Below, in pieces: positions 15,825 through 26,382 of a DNA stretch of 64,000 nucleotides (the first letter of the stretch is position 1; every line of letters starts with the position of its first letter). The position numbers were made by a program, and so were the translations under genes. Origin of the DNA: an uncultured Paracoccaceae bacterium (GTDB taxonomy: Bacteria; Pseudomonadota; Alphaproteobacteria; Rhodobacterales; Rhodobacteraceae); the NCBI GenBank assembly GCA_947499715.1, contig CANMPL010000005.1:62001-126000 (forward strand), given 5' to 3'. Under the pieces are notes generated by a model that searched no databases, was not told where the DNA came from, and saw only the letters and a list, made by a program, of their open reading frames with translations.

Positions 15825-18230
15825 ATGCGGACCCATGCCCAAGCAGTTGTGATCGGGGGCGGCGTCATCGGCTGTTCGATCCTTTATCATCTGGCAAAGG
15901 CGGGGTGGACGGATGTTGTTCTGCTGGAGCGGGATGAGCTGACGTCGGGGTCAACATGGCACGCGGCGGCCAATATTCACGGGCTGCATGACAGTACCAA
16001 TATCAGCCGGATCCAGCACTATACGATGAACCTGTACAACGCGTTGGAGGAAGAGACCGGCCAAAGCTGCGGCGTGTTTCAGCCCGGTAGCCTGTATCTG
16101 GCCCAGACCGAGGCGCGCGAACATCAGCTGCGGTTGCAGGCGGCCAAAGCCAAGTTCTACGGGATGAATTTCCACGAGGTCAGTCGGGCAGAGGCAGAGC
16201 GGCTGCATCCCTTGGTCAATTACGATGGCATCCGCTGCATCATGTATGAACCCGATGGCGGCAATGTGGACCCATCCGGCGTGACCAATGCCTATGCGGC
16301 GGGCGCGCGGCAGATGGGGGCAGAGATCATCCGCTTTTGCCCGGTGACAGGCACGGAACAACAGCCCGATGGCACATGGATCGTGCGCACGCCTAAGGGT
16401 GATATTGCCGCGGAATGGGTGGTGAATGCGGCAGGGCTTTGGGGCCGCGAGGTGGCGGCGCTCGCGGGGATCACACTGCCGCTGCAGCCGACCGAACATC
16501 AGTATTTCGTCACCGAAACCATAGCTCAGATCGCCGCGATGGACCGAAGGTTACCTTCGGTGGCCGACCGCGATGGTGAGTATTACCTGCGCCAAGAGGG
16601 GCAGGGCTTGTTGATCGGCGCCTACGAAAAAGACCTGAAGTTCTGGGCGGAGGGCGGCACGCCGCTTGATTTTGCCCATGATCTGTTCCCCGACGATCTG
16701 GAACGGATTGAGGACAACATGATGCGCGCGATAGACCGGGTGCCTGCGGTGGGTGAAGCGGGCATCAAGCGTGTGATCAACGGGCCGATGATCTGGTCGC
16801 CTGATTCCAACGTCTTGTTTGGGCCGCACCCCGATCTGCGTAACTACTTCTGTTGTAACGGAATTATTCCGGGCTTCAGCCAGTCTGGCGGCATGGGGCT
16901 TATGGCTGCGGATTGGATCACAAGCGGCGAGTCGCGGTTTGATATGTTCGCCTGGGACGTGGCACGCTTTGGGGAATGGGCCGACGCGGCCTTTACCAAG
17001 GCGCGGGTTGGCGACCAATATGCGCACCGCTTTGCGATCCACTTTCCCGGTGAGGAACGCGCCGCGGGGCGGCCTGTACGGGCGCGCCCGATCTATCAGA
17101 TGCAAAAAGACATGGGTGCGGTGTTTGGCCTGAACTATGGCTGGGAACATGCGGCCTATTTTGATGCCGATGTGCCGGACAGCGCGGGGTTTGATCGGCA
17201 ACCTTGGTTTGACAGCGTGGGCCGCGAGGCGCGGATGCTGCGTGATGCGGTCGGTGTCATCGATATCTCAAACTTTGCCAAATACGTCTGCAAGGGGCCG
17301 GGGGCCGAAGCCTGGTTGAACACTGTTTTCGCCAACAACATGCCAAAGGCGGTGGGGCGGTCTTGTCTGACGCCATTGATTGGTGTGCGCGGCGGGATTG
17401 CGGGTGATTTCACCGTGACGCGCATGGGCCCGGATGAGTTCTGGGTCATCGGGTCCGGCATGGCAGAACGGTATCACCAACGCTTCTGGAAGATGGTGCC
17501 GTTGCCGGACGGAACGACATTTGAAAGCCGGACAGAGGCCATGTGCGGGTTCAATATTGCCGGACCTTTGGCGCGCAAAGCATTGCAAACGCTGACGAAT
17601 ACCTCGCTTGAGACGGCTGATTTCGGCTTTATGCGCTCCGCCTGGGTCGATATCGCCGGGGCCACCTGTCTGGCGCTTCGCGTGTCCTTCACCGGCGATC
17701 TGGGGTGGGAGCTTCACTGTGCAGAGGCGGATCAACAGGCCGTCTATCAAGCCTTGCTGACGGCCGCAGAAGACCACGGCGGCGGCCCCGTCGGCAGTCG
17801 TGCCTTGATGGCGCTGCGGGTCGAAAAGGGCTATGGGTCCTGGGGGCGCGAGTATTCACCAGAGTATTGGCCGCAAGAGGTTGGTCTGGACAGATTGATC
17901 AAGCTCGAGAAGGAATTCCTGCATAAAGACGCATACTTAGCGGTCAAAGACAATGTCGCGAGAGAAGTCCTGTCCTTGATCCACGTGACGGACGTAAAGG
18001 GCGCAGATGCCACGGGCGGAGAGCCTGTGTTTTTGCCCGACGGCACGCCAGTGGGTCGCGTCACATCAGGTGCTTATGGCTATAGCGTGGGGATGTCTCT
18101 GGCGCTTGGATACCTGAAAAACGTGGCACCGGGGACGGCGGTGGATGTGATGATCCTTGGCGCACCACACCGGGGCGTGGTGCTGGCCGAGCCGCCGTTT
18201 GACCCCAAGAGCGCGATCCTCAGGGGATGA
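15825..18230 (+). CDS. GcvT-fused FAD dehydrogenase, second paralogue
   Basis: The product has 801 residues from ATG 15825, with AAGGA at 15813-15817. The layout equals that of the gene at 12014: FAD Rossmann motif [26 protein letters not shown], the FAO_M linker, and GcvT domains containing [12 protein letters not shown] and [11 protein letters not shown]. The divergence from its paralogue in the GSTWHAA-following region ([11 protein letters not shown] against GFHTLNGDTNM) implies a different substrate in the same chemistry of N-methyl oxidation with folate-linked formaldehyde capture. The 3' end overlaps the convergent SYLF gene by 11 bases. Confidence 0.88.
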   Translation: MRTHAQAVVIGGGVIGCSILYHLAKAGWTDVVLLERDELTSGSTWHAAANIHGLHDSTNISRIQHYTMNLYNALEEETGQSCGVFQPGSLYLAQTEAREHQLRLQAAKAKFYGMNFHEVSRAEAERLHPLVNYDGIRCIMYEPDGGNVDPSGVTNAYAAGARQMGAEIIRFCPVTGTEQQPDGTWIVRTPKGDIAAEWVVNAAGLWGREVAALAGITLPLQPTEHQYFVTETIAQIAAMDRRLPSVADRDGEYYLRQEGQGLLIGAYEKDLKFWAEGGTPLDFAHDLFPDDLERIEDNMMRAIDRVPAVGEAGIKRVINGPMIWSPDSNVLFGPHPDLRNYFCCNGIIPGFSQSGGMGLMAADWITSGESRFDMFAWDVARFGEWADAAFTKARVGDQYAHRFAIHFPGEERAAGRPVRARPIYQMQKDMGAVFGLNYGWEHAAYFDADVPDSAGFDRQPWFDSVGREARMLRDAVGVIDISNFAKYVCKGPGAEAWLNTVFANNMPKAVGRSCLTPLIGVRGGIAGDFTVTRMGPDEFWVIGSGMAERYHQRFWKMVPLPDGTTFESRTEAMCGFNIAGPLARKALQTLTNTSLETADFGFMRSAWVDIAGATCLALRVSFTGDLGWELHCAEADQQAVYQALLTAAEDHGGGPVGSRALMALRVEKGYGSWGREYSPEYWPQEVGLDRLIKLEKEFLHKDAYLAVKDNVAREVLSLIHVTDVKGADATGGEPVFLPDGTPVGRVTSGAYGYSVGMSLALGYLKNVAPGTAVDVMILGAPHRGVVLAEPPFDPKSAILRG

Positions 18231-18774
18231 TGCGGGTGTATTTGGTGCCTTCCAGCGTGGCGCCAAGTTGCAGCCCGGTTTGCGCAAAGACCACCGCAAT
18301 GACCGGGGACAGGGCCGTCGTCGTATCGGCGCGTAGCATCTCACCTTGATCGTTGATCGCGTAGGTCACATCCGCGCCTGCGGCCCAGCCGGGGCCTGAG
18401 CGGAACTCTGACAAGGCCTCCTGCGTCATGAAGAACAACACGTGGCTGTATTGCTGTGCCCCGATTTGCAGCCCGGCAGAGCCGGAGGCGGCAGAGTAAT
18501 AATCCACCGTCGATCCGCCGATTTGCAGCGCACCGGTGCCAAATGACCCGCCAAAACCGAGGCCTACTTCGGTCACCAACGGCATGGCCAACATGCCCGC
18601 CGATTTTGCCGCGATGTTTCGCGTGCCGGGGTATTTGTCATACATGAAATTGAGTGTCGAATTCACACGTGCGTCGATTGTCGCCGCACCGTTGCTTCCA
18701 ATGCCGTTGTTACATGCCGAAAGCGTCAATGCTGCCGCGCCAAGCGCAAAGCTGCGCCGAGATAAATCTGTCAT
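18220..18774 (-). CDS. SYLF (Ysc84-like) domain lipoprotein
   Basis: This 184-residue protein has a twin-arginine-like start (SRRSFALGAAALTLSAC) ending in a lipobox cysteine (Cys21), so it is probably exported and lipidated. The remainder is a SYLF/Ysc84 lipid-binding domain: KSAGMLAMPLVTEVGLGFGG, a glycine-rich strand with VDYYSAASGSAGLQIGAQ, and FFMTQEALSEFRSG. The domain binds phospholipids in eukaryotes; the bacterial role is poorly known. It is convergent with the dehydrogenase gene and divergent from the lytic transglycosylase. Confidence 0.85.
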   Translation of the reverse strand: MTDLSRRSFALGAAALTLSACNNGIGSNGAATIDARVNSTLNFMYDKYPGTRNIAAKSAGMLAMPLVTEVGLGFGGSFGTGALQIGGSTVDYYSAASGSAGLQIGAQQYSHVLFFMTQEALSEFRSGPGWAAGADVTYAINDQGEMLRADTTTALSPVIAVVFAQTGLQLGATLEGTKYTRIIP

Positions 18775-18955
18775 GGGTCTGCCCTATACTGCCGTTTACT
18801 GGGGCTTTTGGCGCCCCTTTGCCGGGGACTATACGCCTTTGCGCGAATCCTGTCACGCCCGAAGATTGCAGCCGGGCAAGAGGTTGCTGGCGATGGCGTG
18901 CCGATGGCGCCGATTGCGGATTGCTGCGGGTGCAGCGGCTAGGTATCGTCGGGTC

Positions 18956-20098
18956 ATGATGATGAAAAGACGACGGTTTCTTGTGTTGGGTGGTGGGTTG
19001 TTGGCGGCGGCCTGTGCCGGAACCGCGCCACCGGTGGGCCAGGCGGCAGCACAGGGATTGCCACCGGATTTGCGGCCGATTGAACAGCCGGGATTTGCCA
19101 ATTGGGTTGCCGGTTTCCGCAATCGGGCCGCGCGGGCCGGGATCTCTGACGCGACGTTTGACGCCGCATTCGCCGATGCGGGTTATTTGGCCGGAGTGAT
19201 CACGCGCGACGGAACACAGATCCAGACCCGACGCACGTTAGAGGAATATCTGTCCATCGCCACATCGGATGAGCGGATTTCAAAGGGGCGCGCGGCCTTT
19301 GCCCGCCACGAGGCGGCCCTGCGCGCGATTGAGGCGCAATACGGCGTTGACGCTTATATCGTTGCGGCGATCTGGGGCATGGAAAGCCAGTTTGGCGAAA
19401 AGCGTGGGCAGATCCCCGTCATATCATCGACGGCGACGCTGGCCTTTGATGGGCGGCGCGGCGCGTTTTACGAAAGCCAACTGATTGCGGCTTTGCAGAT
19501 CTTGCAACGTGGTGACACGACGCCCGGTCGAATGCTGGGCAGCTGGGCCGGAGCGATGGGCCACACGCAGTTTATTCCAACGTCTTATCAAGCCTTTGCG
19601 GTGGATTTCACCGGGGACGGCCGGCGCGACATCTGGGGGGATGATCCCAGCGACGCGCTGGCCTCTACCGCGAGTTATCTGGCGCGCAATGGCTGGCGCA
19701 GCGGGTTGAAATGGGGGGCTGAGGCTGGCACCGGGGGCCCGTCCGGGCGGAGCATTCAGCCGCAGGTTGGCGGCGTGCGGTTCACGGTGACGCGCAATTT
19801 CAATGTGCTCAAGACCTACAACAATTCCGACCTTTATGCCTTGGGCGTTGGGCATCTGTCAGACCGGCTTGCCGGGGCCGGGCCGTTGCGCGGCAGTTTT
19901 CCACCGGATGCCAATGGGTTGAGCAAGGTCGACCGCTTGGCGGTGCAGCGCGGGCTTGCCGCGCGCGGTTATGATATCGGCACAATCGACGGTGTGATTG
20001 GCGGCAAGACCGAAGCCGCGATCAGCGATTTTCAGCAACGGCAGGGGGTTGCCGTCACCGGGAAAGCAACGCGCGACGTTCTTGAATTGCTGCGCTGA
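18956..20098 (+). CDS. Lytic murein transglycosylase, MltB type, with peptidoglycan-binding domain
   Basis: The product has up to 380 residues from ATG 18956; two more ATG codons follow at once (18959, 18962). The N-terminus KRRRFLVLGGGLLAAACAG is an RR-type signal with a possible lipobox Cys. The SLT_2 catalytic domain (about 45-300) contains WGMESQFGEKRG with the catalytic Glu, GSWAGAMGHTQFIPTSY and DGRRDIWGDDPSDALAS. A PG_binding_1 domain closes the protein (about 315-375, YDIGTIDGVIGGKTEAAISD). It cleaves the glycan backbone of murein with anhydro-muramyl formation. The frame is open upstream, but that part has no family match. Confidence 0.92.
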   Translation: MMMKRRRFLVLGGGLLAAACAGTAPPVGQAAAQGLPPDLRPIEQPGFANWVAGFRNRAARAGISDATFDAAFADAGYLAGVITRDGTQIQTRRTLEEYLSIATSDERISKGRAAFARHEAALRAIEAQYGVDAYIVAAIWGMESQFGEKRGQIPVISSTATLAFDGRRGAFYESQLIAALQILQRGDTTPGRMLGSWAGAMGHTQFIPTSYQAFAVDFTGDGRRDIWGDDPSDALASTASYLARNGWRSGLKWGAEAGTGGPSGRSIQPQVGGVRFTVTRNFNVLKTYNNSDLYALGVGHLSDRLAGAGPLRGSFPPDANGLSKVDRLAVQRGLAARGYDIGTIDGVIGGKTEAAISDFQQRQGVAVTGKATRDVLELLR

Positions 20099-20110
20099 CC
20101 GCGTTTCCGG

Positions 20111-20866
20111 CTATGCGAGGGCGACGGCACCGGCAACCTCTGGACCCTGCATGGTGTCGTGGATCAGGTGATACCCGGCGCGCCCGTTTGATTTCACGAT
20201 ATAGACGGCCTTATCGGCAAGTTTCATCGCATCTTCGCGTGGGATGATCCGCTCACTCATCGCGAGCCCGACGGAGGAGGTAACCCTGCGGGATTGACCC
20301 GTGCTGGGTTCAAATAGAAAGCCATCACTGATGTTCTGCGCGATATCCAGAGCCGATGACATATCAATGTTGGGCAGGAAAACCGCAAATTCCTCACCCC
20401 CGATGCGGGCGCAGAAAGCGGTGTCGTCCAGTTGTGCGGAGAGGTGTTGCGCCATGTCTTGAAGACAGGCATCGCCTACATCATGGCCGAATTGGTCGTT
20501 AATCTGCTTAAAGTGGTCAACGTCGATGATCATCAGCGCCTGCTGCGGTTTCACGACAAGCGGTGTCTTTTCCAAGAACCAGCGCCGGTTGGGCAGTTGC
20601 GTCAGCGTATCCCGCGTGGCCTGAATATAAAGCCGCTTTTGCAGCGAATTCAGATGCCCAATGAGGATCAGAGCAAATGCGCACATCGGAAGTGCCGTAA
20701 AGGCCGCTTCCGAGAAGTTCATCCAATAGGATTTATGCCCGGGAAACCCATGGGTCAGCACGTGCCGCAAGTGATTGAAACCGCCGCAGATGAGGAGAAA
20801 CACCAATAGCTTGACGGCAAAATCAATCTTGCCGACCGGGGCGGTAAATCTAACAAATCGTTCCAA
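20111..20866 (-). CDS. Membrane-bound diguanylate cyclase (GGDEF)
   Basis: This 251-residue protein has two predicted membrane helices (about 16-33 and 54-72) and then a GGDEF domain with RDTLTQLPNRRWF, MIIDVDHFKQINDQFGHDVGD and the active loop ARIGGEEF (GGEEF 156-160). The signature is intact, so synthesis of cyclic di-GMP is expected. The RxxD product-inhibition site that normally sits five residues before the loop is missing (LDDTAFC there), so feedback inhibition through that site is unlikely. The sensory part is minimal: no PAS or extended periplasmic domain. It is convergent with the transglycosylase. Confidence 0.9.
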   Translation of the reverse strand: MERFVRFTAPVGKIDFAVKLLVFLLICGGFNHLRHVLTHGFPGHKSYWMNFSEAAFTALPMCAFALILIGHLNSLQKRLYIQATRDTLTQLPNRRWFLEKTPLVVKPQQALMIIDVDHFKQINDQFGHDVGDACLQDMAQHLSAQLDDTAFCARIGGEEFAVFLPNIDMSSALDIAQNISDGFLFEPSTGQSRRVTSSVGLAMSERIIPREDAMKLADKAVYIVKSNGRAGYHLIHDTMQGPEVAGAVALA

Positions 20867-20990
20867 CTAAATGACCCTTCTGCGCCCCCCCCAAGGTGGA
20901 GCGGCGGCGCGCCGGATGACCCAAATGCACTTTTGATCTAAATGCGTTTAGACTTTATTAACACGGGCGCTGTCAAAGGGTCGTTGCAGA

Positions 20991-21989
20991 TTAGTTATTG
21001 AGGATCTTGGCGACAGCAGGGGCGAAATAGGTCAGGATTCCATCACAACCCGCCCGCTTGAAGCACAAAAGGCTTTCCAGCATCACCGCGTCATGGTCCA
21101 GCCAGCCGTTTTGGGCGGCGGCCTGCACCATCGCGTATTCACCGCTGACTTGATAGGCATAGGTCGGCACGCCAAAGCTGTCTTTCACCCGGCGGCATAT
21201 GTCGAGGTAGGGCATACCGGGTTTGACCATGACCATATCCGCACCTTCGTTCAGGTCACGTTCCACAAGGCGCAGCGCCTCGTCGGAATTGCCGGGGTCC
21301 ATCTGATAGGTCTTTTTGTCACCCGTCAGGGCCGATGATGCGCCAACGGCATCGCGGAACGGGCCATAAAAGCTGCTGGCATATTTGGCGGTGTAGCTGA
21401 GGATCGTGACGTTCTGGTGGCCGCCGGATTCCAACGCCGCGCGGATCGCAGCGATCCGGCCGTCCATCATGTCAGAGGGGCCAAGGATGTCGGCGCCAGC
21501 CTCTGCCTGTGCGATGGCCATTTTCACAAGGGCGTCGACTGTGCGGTCGTTCACGATCTCGCCATCCTCAACAAAGCCGTCGTGGCCGTTGATGTTGTAG
21601 GGGTCAAGCGCGATGTCGGTCATCACAGCGATCTCTGGCACGGCGTCCTTAATCGCCCGGATGGCTTGATTACTGATGTTGTCGGGTGACCAGGCGAGCG
21701 CGCAATCCTCGGTCCGGGCTGCCATATCGGTGTAGGGAAAGATGCAGATCGCAGGAATGCCAAGGGCGTGCGCCTCTTTTGCCGCCTTGACCACGCGATC
21801 GATGGTCTTGCGCGTCACGCCGGGCATAGAGGCAACGGGGGTTTCGTCGTCTTTGCCATCCATCACAAAGACCGGCCAGATCAGGTCATCCACCGTCAGC
21901 GTATTTTCCCGCGCGAGACGGCGCAAAGCCGGGCTTTGGCGCATACGGCGCAGGCGGGTTGTGGGAAACGGGGCGACGGTCGGTTTCAT
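20991..21989 (-). CDS. hemB: Delta-aminolevulinic acid dehydratase
   Basis: The product has 332 residues from ATG 21989 (MKPTVAPFPTTRLRRMRQS), with GAAAGG upstream. It condenses two 5-aminolevulinate molecules to porphobilinogen in haem, bacteriochlorophyll and cobamide synthesis. Both Schiff-base lysines are recognisable: YTAKYASSFYGPFRD and MVKPGMPYLD. DIALDPYNINGHDGFVED lacks the cysteine-rich zinc site, matching the magnesium-type enzymes of alphaproteobacteria. The frame is open a further 22 codons upstream without support. It stands alone and is divergent from the membrane protein gene at 22111. Confidence 0.96.
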   Translation of the reverse strand: MKPTVAPFPTTRLRRMRQSPALRRLARENTLTVDDLIWPVFVMDGKDDETPVASMPGVTRKTIDRVVKAAKEAHALGIPAICIFPYTDMAARTEDCALAWSPDNISNQAIRAIKDAVPEIAVMTDIALDPYNINGHDGFVEDGEIVNDRTVDALVKMAIAQAEAGADILGPSDMMDGRIAAIRAALESGGHQNVTILSYTAKYASSFYGPFRDAVGASSALTGDKKTYQMDPGNSDEALRLVERDLNEGADMVMVKPGMPYLDICRRVKDSFGVPTYAYQVSGEYAMVQAAAQNGWLDHDAVMLESLLCFKRAGCDGILTYFAPAVAKILNN

Positions 21990-22110
21990 GATGCGGGCCT
22001 TTCTGGTCACACCTGATTGGTTGCATGATCGCGGGGTCATCACAAGTCTGGGCATTTGCCAATTGCGCCACTAGGTTCCGCGCAACTGCTAGCTGCCCAA
22101 AGAGATATTC

Positions 22111-22635
22111 GTGGACTGGAGCCAAGCCCTTTTCCAATTGATCGACATCGCGTCGTTCTCGTCGCTGTGGTATTGGATCATGCTTGCCGTGGTCTGGTCT
22201 TCGGTCAGCCATTGGGTTCTTGGCGTGCCTTATGATCTGATCGCGCGGGCCAAACGCCACGGCGGGCAGGCAGAGCAGGATATGATGGATCTGGTGCGGA
22301 TCAACGTGAACCGAATGTTGGGGATCGCACGCACAGCCGGGATCATTCTGATTGCCTTTGTGTCGTTTGCGTTGACCTCGCTTGCGGTGCTGGGGTTTTG
22401 GTACCGGGTGGAATTGGCGCAAGCGATCTTTTTGATTGCCTTTCCGCTGTCGATTGTCGGCGCGGTCAGCCTGTCAACCAGCCGGTTGATCCACGCCGCT
22501 GACCCTGAAGGCGACGCGCTATTTGCCGCGCTGAACCGGCACCGGTTGTGGACGCAGATCATTGGCATGATCGCGATATTCGTCACGGCGATGTATGGCA
22601 TGTATCAGAACCTTGATGCGGTTCGCTCGCTCTGA
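22111..22635 (+). CDS. Uncharacterised four-helix membrane protein
   Basis: This 174-residue protein starts with GTG at 22111, with AGAGA five bases before. Four hydrophobic helices are evident, near residues 18-38, 75-97, 103-121 and 147-165. Relatives in Rhodobacterales are sometimes labelled component of the SufBCD complex, but nothing in this sequence supports an Fe-S role and no suf genes are nearby. It lies just before mfd on the same strand (36-base gap), so co-transcription with mfd is plausible. Function unknown. Confidence 0.75.
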   Translation: MDWSQALFQLIDIASFSSLWYWIMLAVVWSSVSHWVLGVPYDLIARAKRHGGQAEQDMMDLVRINVNRMLGIARTAGIILIAFVSFALTSLAVLGFWYRVELAQAIFLIAFPLSIVGAVSLSTSRLIHAADPEGDALFAALNRHRLWTQIIGMIAIFVTAMYGMYQNLDAVRSL

Positions 22636-22671
22636 GCTTGACACAGTGGCGCGGCAAGGTAGGTGAGCGGC

Positions 22672-25600
22672 ATGTCCCAATCCGATCATATTACCGTCGC
22701 GGGCGCGCCCGAAGGGTTTGACGCACAGCTTATTCTGGCAGAGGTCGCCCGCGCCGATGGGCCGGTTTGTCACGTCGCGCGGGACGACAAGCGGCTTGCG
22801 GCGATGCAGGCCGCTTTGGCGTTCTTTGCGCCCGATATGCCGGTGATTGTTTTCCCCGGATGGGATTGCCTGCCCTATGACCGGGTGTCGCCAAACGCTG
22901 ACGTCTCTGCCGCACGGATGGCGACGCTCGCGGGCCTTGTGCACGGGATGCCAGGCAAATTCGTGTTGTTGACCACGCTGAATGCGGCAACGCAGCGGGT
23001 GCCACCGCGCGACCTGCTACGCGAAGCTGCTTTTACCGCGAAAGTGGGCGACCGGATCGACGAGGAGGGCCTGCGCGCTTTTCTGGTCCGCATGGGCTTT
23101 ACCCAAAGCCCCACCGTGATGGAGGCGGGCGATTACGCCATTCGGGGCGGCATCATTGATATCTTTCCGCCCGGACAATCCGGTCCGATCCGTCTGGATC
23201 TGTTTGGTGATGTGCTTGACGGGGCGCGGCGGTTTGATCCTGCCACACAGCGGACGTCGGAAAAGCTGACCGAGATTGAATTGGCGCCGGTGTCCGAGGT
23301 GATCCTGGATGAGGCCGCGATTACGCGGTTCCGGCAGAACTACCGGATCGAATTTGGCGCGGCTGGCACCGATGATCCGCTGTATGAGGCTGTGTCAGCC
23401 GGGCGCAAACACGCCGGGATTGAACACTGGCTGGGGTTCTTTGCAGAGCGGTTGGAGACGCTGTTCGATTATCTGCCCGGCGTTGCGGTAACGCTGGACG
23501 ATCAGGTCGGGCCGATGCGTCTGGCGCGGTGGGATTCTATCGCAGATCAATATGGCACGCGGATGCATGCGCTTGGCCAGAAGGGCCGGATGGACACGGT
23601 CTATAAACCCGCGCCGCCAGAGCTGCTGTATCTTGATGATGCGGCCTGGGATGCGGCGGTGGCGGATGCGCGGGTGCTGCAATTCAGCCCCAACCAACAG
23701 GCCACGGGGCTTGGGGTGATCGACGCAGGCGGTCGTATCGGGCGTAATTTCTCGGTCGAGCGCCAGCGCGAAGAGTTAAGCCTTTTCGGGGCCTTGGCGA
23801 CCCATGTGAAGGCAAAAATGGCCGATGGCCCTGTGCTAATCGCTTCCTATTCGGAAGGCGCGCGGGAACGTCTGACGGGGCTGATCGAGGATGAGGGCAT
23901 CGCAGAGGTGATCCCAGTCAGCGACTGGTCCCGTGTCGGCAAAACCGGCGTGCATCTGGCGGTTTGGGCGCTGGATGCAGGGTTTGAAGCACCGGGGATC
24001 ACGGTGATCTCTGAACAGGATGTGCTGGGCGACAGGCTGATCCGGCAAACCAAGCGCAAGAAGCGGGCCGAGAATTTTCTGACCGAAGCCGGCAGCCTGA
24101 CGCCCGGTGATCTTGTGGTCCACGTCGATCACGGTGTCGGGCGGTTCAAGGGGCTTGAGGTTGTGACCGCCCTGGGTGCGGCGCATGAATGCCTGTTGCT
24201 GGAATATGCTGAGCAATCAAAGCTTTATCTGCCGGTCTATAACATCGAACTTTTGTCCAAATACGGCCATGACGAAGGGCTGTTGGACAAGCTTGGCGGC
24301 GGTGCGTGGCAAGCCAAAAAGGCCCGGCTGAAAGAGCGGATCCGGCAGATCGCAGAGCGTTTGATCCGTGTCGCCGCTGAACGGGCCCTGCGCACAGCCC
24401 CGGTGCTGACGCCGTCAGATGGGCTGTGGGATCAGTTCCTTGCCCGTTTCCCCTATGCGGAAACGGACGACCAGTTGCAGGCAATCGAGGATGTGCTGGA
24501 AGACCTCGAGTCCGGCCGCCCGATGGATCGGTTGATTTGCGGCGATGTGGGCTTTGGCAAGACGGAAGTCGCCATTCGCGCAGCCTTTGTTGCGGCCCTG
24601 TCCGGGGTGCAAGTGGCGGTGATCGCGCCAACGACCTTGCTTGCGCGTCAACATTACCAAAGCTTTGCCGAACGGTTCCGCGGCTTTCCGGTGAATGTGC
24701 GGCCCTTGTCGCGTTTCGTCAGCGCCAAGGACGCGAACCTGACACGCGAGGGCCTGTCGCGGGGGACGGTTGATATTGTTGTCGGCACCCATGCGTTGTT
24801 GGCGAAATCGGTCCGGTTCAAGAACCTTGGGTTACTGGTCATTGATGAAGAGCAAAAGTTTGGCGTGCAGCACAAGGAACGGCTCAAGTCCCTGCGCACG
24901 GATGTCCATGTGCTGACATTAACAGCGACGCCTATCCCACGGACATTGCAGCTTTCTTTGTCGGGCGTGCGTGACTTGTCGATCATCGGCACGCCGCCGG
25001 TGGATCGCCTTGCGATCCGCACTTACGTCAGCGAGTTTGACACCATCACCATCCGGGAGGCGCTGCTGCGCGAGCATTATCGCGGTGGTCAGTCGTTCTT
25101 TGTCGTGCCGCGCATCTCCGATATGCCCGAGATGGAAGACTGGCTGAAGCGCGAGGTGCCAGAGGTCACATATGTCACGGCCACCGGCCAGATGGCGGCG
25201 GGTGAGTTGGATGACCGGATGAACGCGTTTTACGACGGGAAATTCGACGTGCTGCTGGCGACGACGATTGTGGAATCCGGCCTTGATATTCCGACCGCCA
25301 ACACAATGATCGTCCATCGGTCGGATATGTTTGGGCTTAGCCAGCTCTATCAGATCCGGGGCCGCGTTGGCCGGTCCAAGACGCGGGCCTATGCCTATCT
25401 GACGACGAAACCGCGCCAAAAGCTGACCGATACCGCGCAAAAGCGGTTGCGGGTGCTTGGATCGCTGGATTCGCTGGGCGCGGGGTTCACGCTGGCGAGC
25501 CAGGATTTGGATATTCGCGGGGCGGGGAACCTGCTGGGCGAGGAACAATCTGGGCAGATGCGCGAAGTGGGCTATGAGCTTTATCAGCAGATGCTGGAAG

Positions 25601-26106
25601 ATCAGATCTCCGCGATCAAGTCCGGTGCGGCCGAGGGCATCGTCGACGACGGCCAATGGGCGCCGCAGATCAATCTGGGCGTGCCTGTGCTGATTCCCGA
25701 AGAATATGTGCCTGATCTGGATGTGCGGCTGGGGCTTTATCGGCGGTTGTCGGATCTGACGACCAAGGTCGAACTGGAAGGCTTTGCCGCCGAGCTGATC
25801 GACCGCTTTGGCAAGCTGCCGCGCGAAGTGAACACGCTGATGCTGGTGGTGCGGATCAAGGCGATGTGCAAACGCGCCGGGATCAGCCATCTGGATGCCG
25901 GGCCAAAGGGGGCCACGATCCGGTTCCATAACGACAAATTCGCCTCCCCCAAGGGGCTGGTGGATTTTATCAACGATCAGCGCGGGCTGGCGAAGGTGAA
26001 GGACAACAAGATCATCGTGCGCCGCGACTGGGCGAAAGAGCGCGACAAGATCCAAGGTGCCTTCAACATCGCGCGTGATCTGGCAGCAAAGCTGAAGGAA
26101 GGCTGA
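22672..26106 (+). CDS. mfd: Transcription-repair coupling factor
   Basis: The product has 1144 residues from ATG 22672, with AGGTGAG just upstream; GTG 22663 is an in-frame alternative. Length and order fit Mfd: UvrB-homology region (1-350), RNA-polymerase-interacting domain (about 470-550, PGDLVVHVDHGVGRFKGLE), superfamily 2 translocase with Walker A GDVGFGKTEV, DEEQ box IDEEQKFG, and ATPIPRTLQLSL, a TRG region with GRVGRSKTRAYAYL, and the C-terminal autoinhibitory domain. It removes stalled RNA polymerase at lesions and recruits UvrA. No truncation is seen. Confidence 0.98.
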   Translation: MSQSDHITVAGAPEGFDAQLILAEVARADGPVCHVARDDKRLAAMQAALAFFAPDMPVIVFPGWDCLPYDRVSPNADVSAARMATLAGLVHGMPGKFVLLTTLNAATQRVPPRDLLREAAFTAKVGDRIDEEGLRAFLVRMGFTQSPTVMEAGDYAIRGGIIDIFPPGQSGPIRLDLFGDVLDGARRFDPATQRTSEKLTEIELAPVSEVILDEAAITRFRQNYRIEFGAAGTDDPLYEAVSAGRKHAGIEHWLGFFAERLETLFDYLPGVAVTLDDQVGPMRLARWDSIADQYGTRMHALGQKGRMDTVYKPAPPELLYLDDAAWDAAVADARVLQFSPNQQATGLGVIDAGGRIGRNFSVERQREELSLFGALATHVKAKMADGPVLIASYSEGARERLTGLIEDEGIAEVIPVSDWSRVGKTGVHLAVWALDAGFEAPGITVISEQDVLGDRLIRQTKRKKRAENFLTEAGSLTPGDLVVHVDHGVGRFKGLEVVTALGAAHECLLLEYAEQSKLYLPVYNIELLSKYGHDEGLLDKLGGGAWQAKKARLKERIRQIAERLIRVAAERALRTAPVLTPSDGLWDQFLARFPYAETDDQLQAIEDVLEDLESGRPMDRLICGDVGFGKTEVAIRAAFVAALSGVQVAVIAPTTLLARQHYQSFAERFRGFPVNVRPLSRFVSAKDANLTREGLSRGTVDIVVGTHALLAKSVRFKNLGLLVIDEEQKFGVQHKERLKSLRTDVHVLTLTATPIPRTLQLSLSGVRDLSIIGTPPVDRLAIRTYVSEFDTITIREALLREHYRGGQSFFVVPRISDMPEMEDWLKREVPEVTYVTATGQMAAGELDDRMNAFYDGKFDVLLATTIVESGLDIPTANTMIVHRSDMFGLSQLYQIRGRVGRSKTRAYAYLTTKPRQKLTDTAQKRLRVLGSLDSLGAGFTLASQDLDIRGAGNLLGEEQSGQMREVGYELYQQMLEDQISAIKSGAAEGIVDDGQWAPQINLGVPVLIPEEYVPDLDVRLGLYRRLSDLTTKVELEGFAAELIDRFGKLPREVNTLMLVVRIKAMCKRAGISHLDAGPKGATIRFHNDKFASPKGLVDFINDQRGLAKVKDNKIIVRRDWAKERDKIQGAFNIARDLAAKLKEG

Positions 26107-26382
26107 GTAGGCCCTTTGATTGCTGTGAGGCTTCCTGCGCCCATGGGTTCCATAATTCGCGCCTACGAGCCAATCAAATTAGCACACGATTTCATGGGCA
26201 CATTTTGTGGGCTTCGAGAGCGCTGCCGCTACAGGGAATAAGAAAAACTTATGGCGGTTTTGCAGAAATGCAAAATGGATTAAATCTCTGATTAAATAGG
26301 ATAAAATAAGATTTCTTGCTTGCCATGTTGTGCCTGCGCATCACCATGGGGCTATCGATTCTGTTGAAAGGGGGTCTCTGCC

